A DNA stretch of 39,566 bases from Chitinophagales bacterium (lineage in GTDB: Bacteria > Bacteroidota > Bacteroidia > Chitinophagales > UBA2359): assembly GCA_020630635.1 (NCBI GenBank), contig JAHDBB010000002.1, positions 1 to 39,566 on the forward strand, in the 5' to 3' direction. The first letter of the stretch is position 1; each line of letters begins with the position of its first letter. The position numbers and the translations under genes were made by a program. This document shows, one piece after another, positions 14,537-24,889 of this stretch. Under the pieces are notes generated by a model. It searched no databases, was not told the origin of the DNA, and saw nothing but the letters and a program-made list of their open reading frames with translations.

Positions 14537-14671
14537 TAGACCCGATAGTAGCGGTATAAATGCAATGGCTTGGGACCACAAGTCGAAAAGACTTGCGGTA
14601 GAGCTTGGCTGCATTTATAAGAGCGGATAGCGGGGAGACCCAACACGACGAAGCAATTTTCGTTCTCTCCT
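14537..14671 (+). repeat. Dispersed structured element, copy 5 (type B)
   Basis: TAGACCCGATAGTAGCGGTATAAATGCA...TGCATTTATAAGAGCGGATAGCGGGGAGACC; a 10-bp inner stem TATAAATGCA/TGCATTTATA and a side hairpin ACAAGTCGAAAAGACTTG. Confidence 0.87.
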
Positions 14672-14683
14672 AATCTAACTTTC

Positions 14684-17563
14684 TTAATAATTAAAAATCT
14701 GTTCTAAAGTTAGTTCTTGCACTTCTCCCAATTTTTCTAAAATCGAATAATCCAATCGTTCTAACTTTCCTAAAATTAAGAAATTGAAAGTACTGCCTTT
14801 GATATTTTCATCAAAAAAGGTCTGAAGATCATCCAATGTCATGTTTTGAATTTCTTCGTACATCGACTTGCGAATGTCTTCGGTTAATCCTCGATTTTTA
14901 GCGTTTTCGTAATCCCAAAAAATGTAATCTCGTAAAATACGTTCACTCTCTATTTTCTTCAATGCTGCGTGTTTGGCCGATTCAAATTGATGTGTAGCGT
15001 GAGGCATATTGTTGATGAGATACAAAAATACTTCAATGGCTTCTCCCAACTTGTCCGTCTGTGTACCAATATAGGCATTGATAAAATGAGCTGCATCTTT
15101 GAAACGTGGATTAGTGTACCAAGCATAAGCAGAATAAGCCAGCGCTTTGGCTTCTCGAACTTCTTGGAAAACAATGGAAGACAATCCTGCTCCAAAGTAT
15201 TCATTGAAAATCGTGCGGGCTGCTTGTAGTTTTGGATTGTATAAACCTCGTCTGGCAACCAGCATAATTTCTACTTGCGTTTGCTCATAATCCACCAAGA
15301 AAACCTTGTTTTGAGTCGTCTCTAATTGTTCATAAACGACTCGTTCTGGATACGGTTGAACGGGTGTGATAAACGCATGTTTTTCCTCTAAAATATTTTT
15401 GGTTTCATCGGCTGATTGAGGACCGTAATAAAACATACGAATCGGATATTGCACCAATGAACGCAAAACTTGACAAAGGCTCTCGGGATCTTTTTCTCTC
15501 AATTCTTTTTCCGAATAAATGTCGGTGTAGTAAGATTGAGGACCATACACTGCATAATTGTATAATGCCTTATCAAGAATCTCATTTTTAGCCAGCTTTT
15601 GATCAGCACGCTTCTTGATGATGTCCTCAATCATTTCGTCGTAAGCCTCTTGGTCTGCAATTATATTTGCCAATGTATGCTCTAATAAAGCAATTCCTTC
15701 GACCAAAGAACTATTGAGTCCACTCAAATAAATATACGCCTTTCTATCTCGTGTATAGGTTTTGAAATCCAATCCGTATCTAAAAATCTCCTTTTGAATA
15801 TCAACCGCACTGTATTTTTCGGTTCCCAAAAAACTAAAATACTTGAGTGCTAAATCTAAATCTTTGGTGTGTTGATAGCCTATATCTAAGATGTAGTATA
15901 GCTCAAAAATATCGTCTAAATTGTTGTGAATGTAAGAGAGTTTAATATCTCTATCATTTTTGTTTAATTGAACTTGCTCAATTTTGCTATAATCCAAAAA
16001 GACGGGTTCACTGGATTTAGAAGTGATCTTTTTAAATTCTTGATAAAAAAGAGAATCTGTATTGCGATTGATTTCAAGAGACGTGATTGGTGGTTTTTCT
16101 ACTTTGGGTTTATCATTATCGACTCCTTGTCGCTTAAACACACAAACATAATTATCCCCATAATGTTGATTGGCAAATTCAACCACTTGTTCTTTCGTTA
16201 CCTTTGACATTTTATCAAGAAACAAGAGTGCCTCTTCATAATTCAAATCCAACGCAAACATCTCCACCATATATTGAGCACGATGTTGATTTTTGCGAAT
16301 CTTACGAGTCCGATCATATTTCAAATGATTGATAACTGCCTCAATCAACCATTCTTCAAACTCTCCCTTTTTGATTTTATCCAACTGCGCCAGTACTAAG
16401 TCTCTCACTTCTTCTAAGGTCTGACCACTTTTAGGAATGCCAAACAAAACATGTTGGCTATAATCCTTCATAACCGTTGCCCAAGAAGCCGAATCCAAAA
16501 CTTTTTGCTTTTGAAGCAAATCAGTATCAATCAAACCAGCTACTTCATTAAATAACAAATTGCTAATCAATTGAATCATCATAAAGTCATCGGTATGCGC
16601 TCCATTGAATCGAAAGGCAAGGTATAAATGTTCTGTCTGACTTCCAACATTTTCCAACACAATAGGCGACTCAATCCCTTTTTCTGGTGTAAATGAAAAA
16701 GGCGGTGTTTTGACTGGCTCCCACGCTCCAAAGTATTTATCTATCAACTGAATCGCTTCTTTAGGATCAAAATCTCCTGATAAACAAATTGCTCCATTGT
16801 TGGGACGATAGTAGTCGCTAAAGAAGTTGTAAATATTGTACATTGAAGGATTCTTCAAATGCTCTGCTTTACCCAAAATCGGAATCCCATAAGGATGGGT
16901 TGGATACAGACCTTCATAAATCGACTGCCAAGATTTGACATAATCATTGTCTAAGGCTCGATTAAATTCTTCATAAACCGTCTCTAACTCCGTATGAAAT
17001 AAACGCAACACCAATCTATTAAAGCGATTAGATTCTAAAATACACCAACGCTCTAATTCATTAGCAGGAATATCATTGAGATAAACGGTACGTTCTTTAG
17101 CAGTGTAAGCGTTGGTTCCTTTCGCTCCCAAAGACGAGACCATTTTATCGTACTCATTGGGAATCGCATGTTGAGAGGCTTCCGAAGAAAGTCGATCTAT
17201 CTCTTTGTAAATTTCCAACTTTTTTTCTACGCTATCCGTTTGTCGATGGGCTTCGTATAAGTCGGCTATTTGAGTCAAAAGCTCTGATTCTTTTTCCCAG
17301 TTTTGTGTGCCAAAATGTGCCGTTCCTTTGAACAACATATGTTCCATATAATGGGCTAAACCTGTCGTTTCAGGTGGATCATTTTTCGACCCTGCTTTAA
17401 AGGCAATAGACGTATAAATACGAGGTTCATCTTTGTTCACACTCAAATACACTTTCAATCCATTGTCTAGGGTATAAATTTGTGTATTCATCGGGTCTCC
17501 TTCAAAACGTTCAAATGGGTAGTTTTGAGCAACCTCTTTTTTGGTAATAAATGTATCTATCAT
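14684..17563 (-). CDS. M16 family zinc metallopeptidase
   Basis: This 959-residue protein has the inverted zincin motif HYMEH at residues 71-75 (ETTGLAHYMEHMLFKGT) and a downstream acidic stretch (ELETVYEEFNRALDN) expected to supply the third zinc ligand. The length fits a full pitrilysin-type protein in which four M16 domains form a clamshell, with only the first catalytic. No signal peptide is visible at this start (MIDTFITKKEVAQNYPFERF), so it may be cytoplasmic. Substrates are probably small peptides or oligopeptides. dnaX lies 67 bp upstream on the same strand, so co-transcription is likely. Confidence 0.9.
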   Translation of the reverse strand: MIDTFITKKEVAQNYPFERFEGDPMNTQIYTLDNGLKVYLSVNKDEPRIYTSIAFKAGSKNDPPETTGLAHYMEHMLFKGTAHFGTQNWEKESELLTQIADLYEAHRQTDSVEKKLEIYKEIDRLSSEASQHAIPNEYDKMVSSLGAKGTNAYTAKERTVYLNDIPANELERWCILESNRFNRLVLRLFHTELETVYEEFNRALDNDYVKSWQSIYEGLYPTHPYGIPILGKAEHLKNPSMYNIYNFFSDYYRPNNGAICLSGDFDPKEAIQLIDKYFGAWEPVKTPPFSFTPEKGIESPIVLENVGSQTEHLYLAFRFNGAHTDDFMMIQLISNLLFNEVAGLIDTDLLQKQKVLDSASWATVMKDYSQHVLFGIPKSGQTLEEVRDLVLAQLDKIKKGEFEEWLIEAVINHLKYDRTRKIRKNQHRAQYMVEMFALDLNYEEALLFLDKMSKVTKEQVVEFANQHYGDNYVCVFKRQGVDNDKPKVEKPPITSLEINRNTDSLFYQEFKKITSKSSEPVFLDYSKIEQVQLNKNDRDIKLSYIHNNLDDIFELYYILDIGYQHTKDLDLALKYFSFLGTEKYSAVDIQKEIFRYGLDFKTYTRDRKAYIYLSGLNSSLVEGIALLEHTLANIIADQEAYDEMIEDIIKKRADQKLAKNEILDKALYNYAVYGPQSYYTDIYSEKELREKDPESLCQVLRSLVQYPIRMFYYGPQSADETKNILEEKHAFITPVQPYPERVVYEQLETTQNKVFLVDYEQTQVEIMLVARRGLYNPKLQAARTIFNEYFGAGLSSIVFQEVREAKALAYSAYAWYTNPRFKDAAHFINAYIGTQTDKLGEAIEVFLYLINNMPHATHQFESAKHAALKKIESERILRDYIFWDYENAKNRGLTEDIRKSMYEEIQNMTLDDLQTFFDENIKGSTFNFLILGKLERLDYSILEKLGEVQELTLEQIFNY

Positions 17564-17630
17564 GTAATGTTTTTAAGCAGGAACGGTTTTAAAAATAATC
17601 AAAAACACAGAATTTACTCTTCACCAGTCA

Positions 17631-19475
17631 CTAGTATTTCAATGCCAAAACCAAACGTTTGGTAAATTCATCAATTGCTGGATTTTGTTCTATCAATGCA
17701 TTTAATTTATCTTCGGTAGTCAAAATTTCCTTTGAAATCTCGGCTGATTTTTCCAAATCCACATCTATCTCCACCTCAACTTCTTTCAAGTTCAAATCAT
17801 CCGACAGTTTTTTTACGAAATCTCGACATTCTTGTTGGATAGTAATTTGATCAATTCGACTATTCGCCTTTGCATAAATGACTCCATCTTTGATAATCGG
17901 CATCGCTGAAGCAAAAGCTGCTTGTAAACGAGGACTGTCTAAGGAGTCCTTGAAAATCGACCAATGTTTTTGGATTTCCTCACTACTCATTCCATATTCT
18001 GTCAAAGTCGTTCTCTCTTTAAATGCCGCTGCCTTCTCGGCTTCTTGTTGAGCAATCTTGTCTATGGACTCCAACTTAGTTTCTTTCTCTTCTTTTTTCC
18101 TTTTTTTAAGTCCTTTCAACTTTTGAGAAATTGAACCTGTTTTTTTAGTGGCAGGTTTCTTTTCTTTTTCCTCCTTTTTGGGCATTTTTTCCGCAGTCGG
18201 AGTCAGATTAACCACTTTGGCTACAGGTTCAACAGGTTTTGGATTGCTTGGTGTAGCATATGAAACTTTGGGTTCAACAATGGGTGGTGGTGGCTCTTGA
18301 ATATTAGCCACTGGTGTTACTGGATTTTTTTTTTGTGGCAATGGCGCAGCAGGAGCTTGAGCCAGTTTTTCCACATTCAAAGCAGACTGTAAATAGGCTA
18401 CTTTTAATAATGCCAATTCGACTTGTAAGCGTTTATTTTGACTCGCTCGATAGTTTAAAGCATACTCATTGGTCAAATTGAGTCCACTTAATAAAAAGCT
18501 GGGTGAAATAAGCTGTGATTGTTTAACATATCGTTCTTGTAATTGTTCGCTCACTTCCAATACAGCCGCCGTTTGAGCATCTTTGGCAAAGAGTAAATTT
18601 CTAAAATGTTGCGCCAATCCATTTAATAATTCTCCTCCATCAAAGCCTTTTTCTAAGATTTCTTCCAAATACAACATCGCTTGGGTTCCATCTTGTGCCA
18701 ACAATGCATCGGTTATGCTAAAATAATAGTCATAATCTAGTATATTGAGGACGCTTAAAATTTCGCTATATCGAATATCTTTATTGGCAAAACTGACGAC
18801 TCGGTCAAAGATAGATAATCCATCTCTCAAAGCTCCATCGGCTTTTTGACCAATGACATGTAAGGCTTCTTCTTCGGCTTGAATGCCTTCTTTCTCACAA
18901 ATGGTCTTTAGATGATTCGCTATATCATTCACCCCAATTCGTCGAAAATCAAAGATTTGGCAACGGGATAAAATGGTGGGCAAAAGTTTATGTTTTTCGG
19001 TGGTTGCCATAATGAAAATCACATACGAAGGCGGTTCTTCTAAGGTTTTCAAAAAGGCGTTAAAGGCACTCGAAGACAACATGTGAACCTCATCTATGAT
19101 ATAGACTTTGTACTTGCCTGTTTGTGGTGCAAAACGTACTTGCTCAATCAATTTTCGGATGTCTTCCACACTATTATTAGACGCTGCATCTAACTCAAAA
19201 ATGTTGAAAGAAACAGACTGATTCGAGGCTTGACAAGCGGCACATTCATTGCAAGCAGCATAATCCTTTGTAGGATTTTCACAATTGATGACTTTTGCCA
19301 AAATACGGGCGCAGGTGGTTTTGCCTACTCCACGTGGACCACAAAATAAAAAAGACTGGGCAAGCTGTTGATTCCTTAATGCATTCTTTAACGTCGCTGT
19401 GATATGTGCTTGTCCAACTACTTCTTCAAACTGACTCGGGCGGTATTTTCTCGCTGATACTTGATAATTTTCCAT
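17631..19475 (-). CDS. dnaX: DNA polymerase III subunit gamma/tau
   Basis: This 614-residue clamp-loader ATPase of the replicative polymerase has a Walker A at about 46-53 (GPRGVGKT). The four-Cys zinc module is Cys65, 75, 78 and 81 (CENPTKDYAACNECAAC), and Walker B/DExH is IIDEVHMLSSSAFNAFLKTLEEPP, followed by the sensor-1 region ATTEKHKLLPTILSRCQ. After the AAA+ core and collar comes a long Pro/Lys-rich linker (about 365-470) and a C-terminal tau-like domain. The start MENYQVSARKYRPSQF is canonical. I see no obvious slippery A-run producing a separate gamma, though AAAAAAA-type stretches occur in the linker. Confidence 0.95.
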   Translation of the reverse strand: MENYQVSARKYRPSQFEEVVGQAHITATLKNALRNQQLAQSFLFCGPRGVGKTTCARILAKVINCENPTKDYAACNECAACQASNQSVSFNIFELDAASNNSVEDIRKLIEQVRFAPQTGKYKVYIIDEVHMLSSSAFNAFLKTLEEPPSYVIFIMATTEKHKLLPTILSRCQIFDFRRIGVNDIANHLKTICEKEGIQAEEEALHVIGQKADGALRDGLSIFDRVVSFANKDIRYSEILSVLNILDYDYYFSITDALLAQDGTQAMLYLEEILEKGFDGGELLNGLAQHFRNLLFAKDAQTAAVLEVSEQLQERYVKQSQLISPSFLLSGLNLTNEYALNYRASQNKRLQVELALLKVAYLQSALNVEKLAQAPAAPLPQKKNPVTPVANIQEPPPPIVEPKVSYATPSNPKPVEPVAKVVNLTPTAEKMPKKEEKEKKPATKKTGSISQKLKGLKKRKKEEKETKLESIDKIAQQEAEKAAAFKERTTLTEYGMSSEEIQKHWSIFKDSLDSPRLQAAFASAMPIIKDGVIYAKANSRIDQITIQQECRDFVKKLSDDLNLKEVEVEIDVDLEKSAEISKEILTTEDKLNALIEQNPAIDEFTKRLVLALKY

Positions 19476-19589
19476 TTCATAAAATTACTCACCTTTTTCG
19501 TTAGAAACAAATTGTTTTTAATCAATTTGATTCGAGGGTCGATAGTCAATGGTAGATAGTACGGTTATAGATGGGTATGTTTTGTTTTT

Positions 19590-19709
19590 GGAGCGAACTT
19601 TTTGGGTACTTCGTCGCTACAGAAAGTCCCGCTATCCGTTCTCATTGCTGTTGCCTTGCCACAATCCACGCCACCCCACAATACAGCAATACCACTTCTA
19701 TCGGGGCTA
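19590..19709 (-). repeat. Dispersed structured element, copy 6 (type A)
   Basis: Reverse-strand AGCCCCGATAGAAGTGGTATTGCTGT...ACAGCAATGAGAACGGATAGCGGGAC; inner stem ATTGCTGT/ACAGCAAT with a T-G closing pair. It is flanked by GGTACTTCTTAGTACC, a small hairpin also seen next to copy 10. Confidence 0.85.
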
Positions 19710-19761
19710 TTTGGGCAAGGTTGGTACTTCTTAGTACCAGATCAATTTTGGGAAAACCCCA

Positions 19762-19801
19762 TAAAAAAAGCAGCCAATACAACCAATTGTATTCGCTGCT
19801 T
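19762..19801 (-). terminator. Terminator of atpD-atpC
   Basis: On the minus strand, AAGCAGCGAATACAA pairs with TTGTATTGGCTGCTT around GG TT bases (one mismatch) and is followed by seven Ts. It is placed 45 bp after atpC. Confidence 0.85.
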
Positions 19802-19845
19802 ACCTAATTAATATTCCTAATATTTTAGAATTACTAAGTGCTAAA

Positions 19846-20094
19846 TCAATTCTTTGTAGCACCTTCTACCAAAACAGTTAGCTTATTATTGAGTACTTCG
19901 ACAAAGCCCCCTTTAACGGTATAACTAATTACATCTCTGGCAGAAGTTACCTTGATTTTGCCTTCTTTCAAAGCAGAAATCAAAGGTGCGTGTCCTTTCA
20001 AGACTTCAAATCCTCCTCCAATACCTGGAAAAGAGACTCTTTCTACATCTCCATCAAATACGACTGCATCAGGTGTTAATATTTCTAATTTCAT
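19846..20094 (-). CDS. atpC: ATP synthase F1 epsilon subunit, short form
   Basis: This 82-residue protein consists of the N-terminal beta-sandwich only (MKLEILTPDAVVFDGDVERVSFPGIGGGFEVLKGHAPLISALKEG). The two-helix C-terminal domain that inhibits ATP hydrolysis in many bacteria is absent; short forms of this size are usual in Bacteroidota. It joins the central stalk of F1 in the cytoplasm. It follows atpD on the same strand after a gap of about 230 bp that contains a dispersed element in antisense orientation. Confidence 0.93.
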   Translation of the reverse strand: MKLEILTPDAVVFDGDVERVSFPGIGGGFEVLKGHAPLISALKEGKIKVTSARDVISYTVKGGFVEVLNNKLTVLVEGATKN

Positions 20095-20155
20095 GAATCT
20101 AAATATTTTTTAAACTTATGAGTCAGGTGCTACAAGGTAGAGACCTCCACGATCT

Positions 20156-20271
20156 AGCCCCGATAGGAGTGGTATTCGTGTCGAAGCGTTGGCTACCTAA
20201 AACTAAGCTGCACGAATAAGAACGGATAGCGGGACTTTCTAATGCGACGAAGCCAAAGTCTTTCGCTCCTA
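20156..20271 (+). repeat. Dispersed structured element, copy 7, between atpD and atpC
   Basis: AGCCCCGATAGGAGTGGTATTCGTG...CACGAATAAGAACGGATAGCGGGAC with the terminal CGAAG...TTTCGCTCCTAA hairpin. It lies inside the expected atpD-atpC transcript, antisense to it. Confidence 0.87.
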
Positions 20272-20324
20272 AAACTTAAAAACCACGAATTGAACCGAAC
20301 TATGGACCATCGACTGTCAACTAA

Positions 20325-21851
<1,527 letters not shown>

Positions 21852-21885
21852 TTATAAAATATGGATTTTTTTCTCAATTTTGGCG

Positions 21886-21893
21886 CAAAGTTA
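21886..21893 (-). promoter_or_regulatory. -7 element of atpD
   Basis: On the minus strand TAACTTTG lies about 53 bp before the atpD start. No clear -33 TTG is found at the standard distance. Confidence 0.5.
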
Positions 21894-21951
21894 GCGAATT
21901 ATCACCATGTTTACTATTAATTCAAGATTTTTATTCTTCAACAAAAAGGGT

Positions 21952-21959
21952 TATATTTG
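21952..21959 (+). promoter_or_regulatory. -7 element for the TPR/PD40 gene
   Basis: TATATTTG matches TAnnTTTG; a leader of about 240 bp would follow. The rest of the 21834-22201 gap is AT-rich with no ORF and no other structure seen. Confidence 0.4.
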
Positions 21960-22201
21960 TATGTAGTTTTGCAAAAAACTGTTTATACCTTCCCAAATCA
22001 TACTCTGATCTACATTATCTTCCCAATTTAGTTACTTAATTGTAGTCTAAAAACGACTACAAGTGCCTTTTTTATCATACAGATTAATTTCATATAATAA
22101 AATCAACAATACATAACCAACAAAATGTATATTAGTTAAAGCATTATCAATAATTGGTATGTTTTTTGACTTAGACTTAGCAACCAAATAGCCAAGTTAC
22201 T

Positions 22202-24472
22202 ATGATTACTTATTTCAAAACAACTTTATGGATGCTTTTATTGGTCTTTTGTGCTAATGCCTTACAAGCACAAAATGGAAACCTAAAGAAAGCAAACACA
22301 TTTTACGAGGCAATGGAATATTCCAAAGCCATTGAGTTTTACAAGAAAGCTCTTAAGAAATCTAAAAAGAATAAAGATGCTACTGCTAAAATAGCAGACT
22401 GTTATCGTCTTACCAGTAATTATGCTAAAGCGGCTTATTGGTATGAAAAAGCAACTAAGCTAGATGAAGACAATGCAGAACTCAAATACTACTACGGGCA
22501 AGCTTTGATGAGTAACAAAGAGTATGAAAAAGCTCAATGGGCTTTTCAAGAATATGCTCACCTCAATCCAAGCGATTCTAGAGCTATACGCTACCTAGAA
22601 TGGTGTCAAAACATCGACCAATATTTAGTGGATTCTTCTGAATATATTATTGAAGTCGCTAAATTCAACTCCAAAGAGTCGGATTTTGGTCCTTCTTTTT
22701 ACAATGAAGGTATTGCATTTGCTTCTGCCCGTCCAACAAGCTCTATTGATAGACAAGATGGTTGGACAGGAGAATCGTATCTTGACATATTTACAGCAGC
22801 CAACACCAGTGGAGAATGGTCTATGGCAGAAGAAATTGTCGGAAAAAGCAAATCAAAATTTCATGAAGGTCCTGCTTGTTTTAGCCAAAATTTCACTAAA
22901 ATGTACTTTACTCGCAATGTAATGGGTAAAGGAAAATCTGGTAAAATTGCCCTTCTCAAAATTTTTGAATCTCGTTTACGCAACAACGAATGGGTTGATC
23001 CTCAAGAACTTTCTTTCAATAGCAAAAACAACGAATTTTCTGTAGGTCATCCTAGCATTAGTCAAGATGACAAAACTTTGTACTTTACTTCTGATATGGC
23101 AGGAGGATACGGTGGCAAAGACCTTTATATGGTCAAAAAACGCAATGGAAGCTGGGGAACACCTCAAAATTTAGGTCCTGAAATCAATACAGAAGGAGAC
23201 GAAATGTTTCCTTTCATTCACCCAGATGGTACTTTATATTTTGCCTCTAATGGTCATGGCGGATTTGGTGGTTTAGATGTTTTTGCTAGCTCAAAAGATG
23301 GTAAAATCTGGTCTAAAACCGAAAACTTAGGCTACCCAATCAATAGCGCACAAGATGACTTTGGCTTAATTTTATCTGAAAACAAACAAGAAGGATTCAT
23401 TGCAAGCAACCGTCAAGGTGGCAATGGTAGTGATGATATTTATTTGGTAGCTATTACCGAAAATAAAGCCTCTGAATTGATTAACCCAGTATTGGCAAGT
23501 GCTGCTCCAACAACGTCCAAAAGCACAAAGGCAACTTATACTCCAACCGCCAGTAAAGCGACCAAAACTCGACCATCCTCTATTAGTGCGCCATCTCTTA
23601 GCTTCTACGACAATGTAACCGTTACATCTGTTGCCACCAAAGAAGGAGAAGATGATCTATTTTACTTGGTTGGTATTTTATTGGACTACAAAACCAAAGA
23701 AAAAATCCCTTACAAGCAAGTTGTTTTAGAAGAACTTTATGAAGAGGGTGAAGAATATGTAGCCTATGATAAAACAGACAAAATTGGCAATTTCTATTTT
23801 GAGTTAGAACCCAACAAATCTTACATTGTCTTCTTTGAAAATGAAGATGGACTCGTTGGTGATATTCGAGAATTCAACACCAAAGGCAAAACAGAAAGTC
23901 AAATCTTCCATGCTATTTTAGAGACCAACAAACCGCAAGAACTGGTTTTTGATGCACAAGATAGATACAATGAATTACATGGGGAACCGCCTGTCAATAG
24001 AGAAAATGAAGGTGGTGGAGTGGTAGATTTTGAATTCAAAAAATCAGACATAACAGGTGGATTTGAAGAAATGCCTTCTCCTCCTAAAAAGAAAGTTGTA
24101 CCAGTTCCCGAACCTAAAAAACCTCTTAATGATAGAACCTTTGATGAGCCTGTACAACCCAAATATGTTGATGTTAGTACAACAAATACAGTTCCTCAAG
24201 TTACTTTCAAAGTTCAAATTGGTTCATTCAAAAGAAACTTATATCCTTCTCATTCTTTCTTCAAAAATGTAGATGGAAAATATGAAACAGAAATCAGTCC
24301 AGCGGGCAACAATCGCTATTTAGTAGGCAATTATACGGATTTCAATAATGCGAGTGCCTATCAAAAGTATTTAAAAACACAGGGATATACTGATGCCATT
24401 ATAGTCGTCTATGTCAATGGAAGACGAGACGCACGAGGCATCAACCAGATCCCAATAGAATGGAAAAAATAA
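22202..24472 (+). CDS. PorE-like TPR/PD40 envelope protein with C-terminal SPOR-like domain
   Basis: This 756-residue exported protein has a signal peptide (MITYFKTTLWMLLLVFCANALQAQ). TPRs lie at about 27-140 (KANTFYEAMEYSKAIEFYKKAL). A PD40/TolB-like propeller spans about 155-420 (GHPSISQDDKTLYFTSDMAGGYGGKDLYMV; FPFIHPDGTLYFASNGHGGFGGLDVF). A carboxypeptidase-regulatory-like beta domain lies at about 480-580, then a Pro/Lys linker. The C-terminal 75 residues (VTFKVQIGSFKRNLYP...NRYLVGNYTDFNNASAYQKYLKTQGYTDAIIV) resemble a SPOR peptidoglycan-binding domain. PorE of the type IX secretion system has the same first three domains but an OmpA-type end, so this may be a T9SS-associated or general envelope scaffold with a different wall-binding module. 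The role is inferred. Confidence 0.8.
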   Translation: MITYFKTTLWMLLLVFCANALQAQNGNLKKANTFYEAMEYSKAIEFYKKALKKSKKNKDATAKIADCYRLTSNYAKAAYWYEKATKLDEDNAELKYYYGQALMSNKEYEKAQWAFQEYAHLNPSDSRAIRYLEWCQNIDQYLVDSSEYIIEVAKFNSKESDFGPSFYNEGIAFASARPTSSIDRQDGWTGESYLDIFTAANTSGEWSMAEEIVGKSKSKFHEGPACFSQNFTKMYFTRNVMGKGKSGKIALLKIFESRLRNNEWVDPQELSFNSKNNEFSVGHPSISQDDKTLYFTSDMAGGYGGKDLYMVKKRNGSWGTPQNLGPEINTEGDEMFPFIHPDGTLYFASNGHGGFGGLDVFASSKDGKIWSKTENLGYPINSAQDDFGLILSENKQEGFIASNRQGGNGSDDIYLVAITENKASELINPVLASAAPTTSKSTKATYTPTASKATKTRPSSISAPSLSFYDNVTVTSVATKEGEDDLFYLVGILLDYKTKEKIPYKQVVLEELYEEGEEYVAYDKTDKIGNFYFELEPNKSYIVFFENEDGLVGDIREFNTKGKTESQIFHAILETNKPQELVFDAQDRYNELHGEPPVNRENEGGGVVDFEFKKSDITGGFEEMPSPPKKKVVPVPEPKKPLNDRTFDEPVQPKYVDVSTTNTVPQVTFKVQIGSFKRNLYPSHSFFKNVDGKYETEISPAGNNRYLVGNYTDFNNASAYQKYLKTQGYTDAIIVVYVNGRRDARGINQIPIEWKK

Positions 24473-24479
24473 TCTTTTC

Positions 24480-24524
24480 AAAAATCGGATTGCACTTTTA
24501 AAAGTCTGCAATCCGATTTTTTTA
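24480..24524 (+). terminator. Terminator of the TPR/PD40 gene
   Basis: AAAAATCGGATTGCA pairs with TGCAATCCGATTTTT, then Ts; it follows the stop codon within 10 bp. Confidence 0.88.
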
Positions 24525-24603
24525 TCTCACCTACTTCAAAAAAGCATTTAAAAGCTTCTTCCTTCTCTCAAAAACTTCTATCTTTCCATTTCAATTTATT
24601 TTT

Positions 24604-24721
24604 TAGGAGCGAAGGGTTCATTACTTCGTCGTGCAGAAAAGTCCCGCTATCCGTTCTTATTCGTGTGGCTAGGTTTTGTGAAGCCAACGCTTCGACACGA
24701 ATACCACTACTATCGGGGCTA
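24604..24721 (-). repeat. Dispersed structured element, copy 8 (type A)
   Basis: Reverse-strand AGCCCCGATAGTAGTGGTATTCGTGT...ACACGAATAAGAACGGATAGCGGGAC; inner stem TATTCGTGT/ACACGAATA. The flank GGTCTCAAC matches flanks of copies 3, 4 and 11. Nothing else is seen in 24525-24889. Confidence 0.87.
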
Positions 24722-24889
24722 GGTCGTTATGGTCTCAACCTTACAGTAACTGAACTGTTTTAGAGTGTTGAAATTAAAAATTAGATTCTAATTCATCTGG
24801 GGCTATTTTGCACAGACACAACTCCTCAATACCCAAACCATCAAAAATAAAGATACATCACCATTTATCTTTTATAAACCTCCCAATAT

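Larger units (their letters stand above)
14205..14671. repeat. Composite repeat, locus 2 (inverted relative to locus 1)
   Basis: Here the type A element is on the left (minus) and type B on the right (plus), the reverse of 9366-9806. The reverse complement of the spacer shares TCTTAGTGACTGAAAATG, GTTTTTACATGTTGGGACG, TTTGTATTTTATTAAACGACAAA, CCGAAAACGT and CCCATCGTCCCTTAATTAA with locus 1 and has an additional piece of about 40 bp. It fills the 14099-14683 gap. Confidence 0.85.

Noticed and set aside
24725-24889. FMN riboswitch before ribH
   Set aside because: None of the conserved RFN element sequence blocks is visible.
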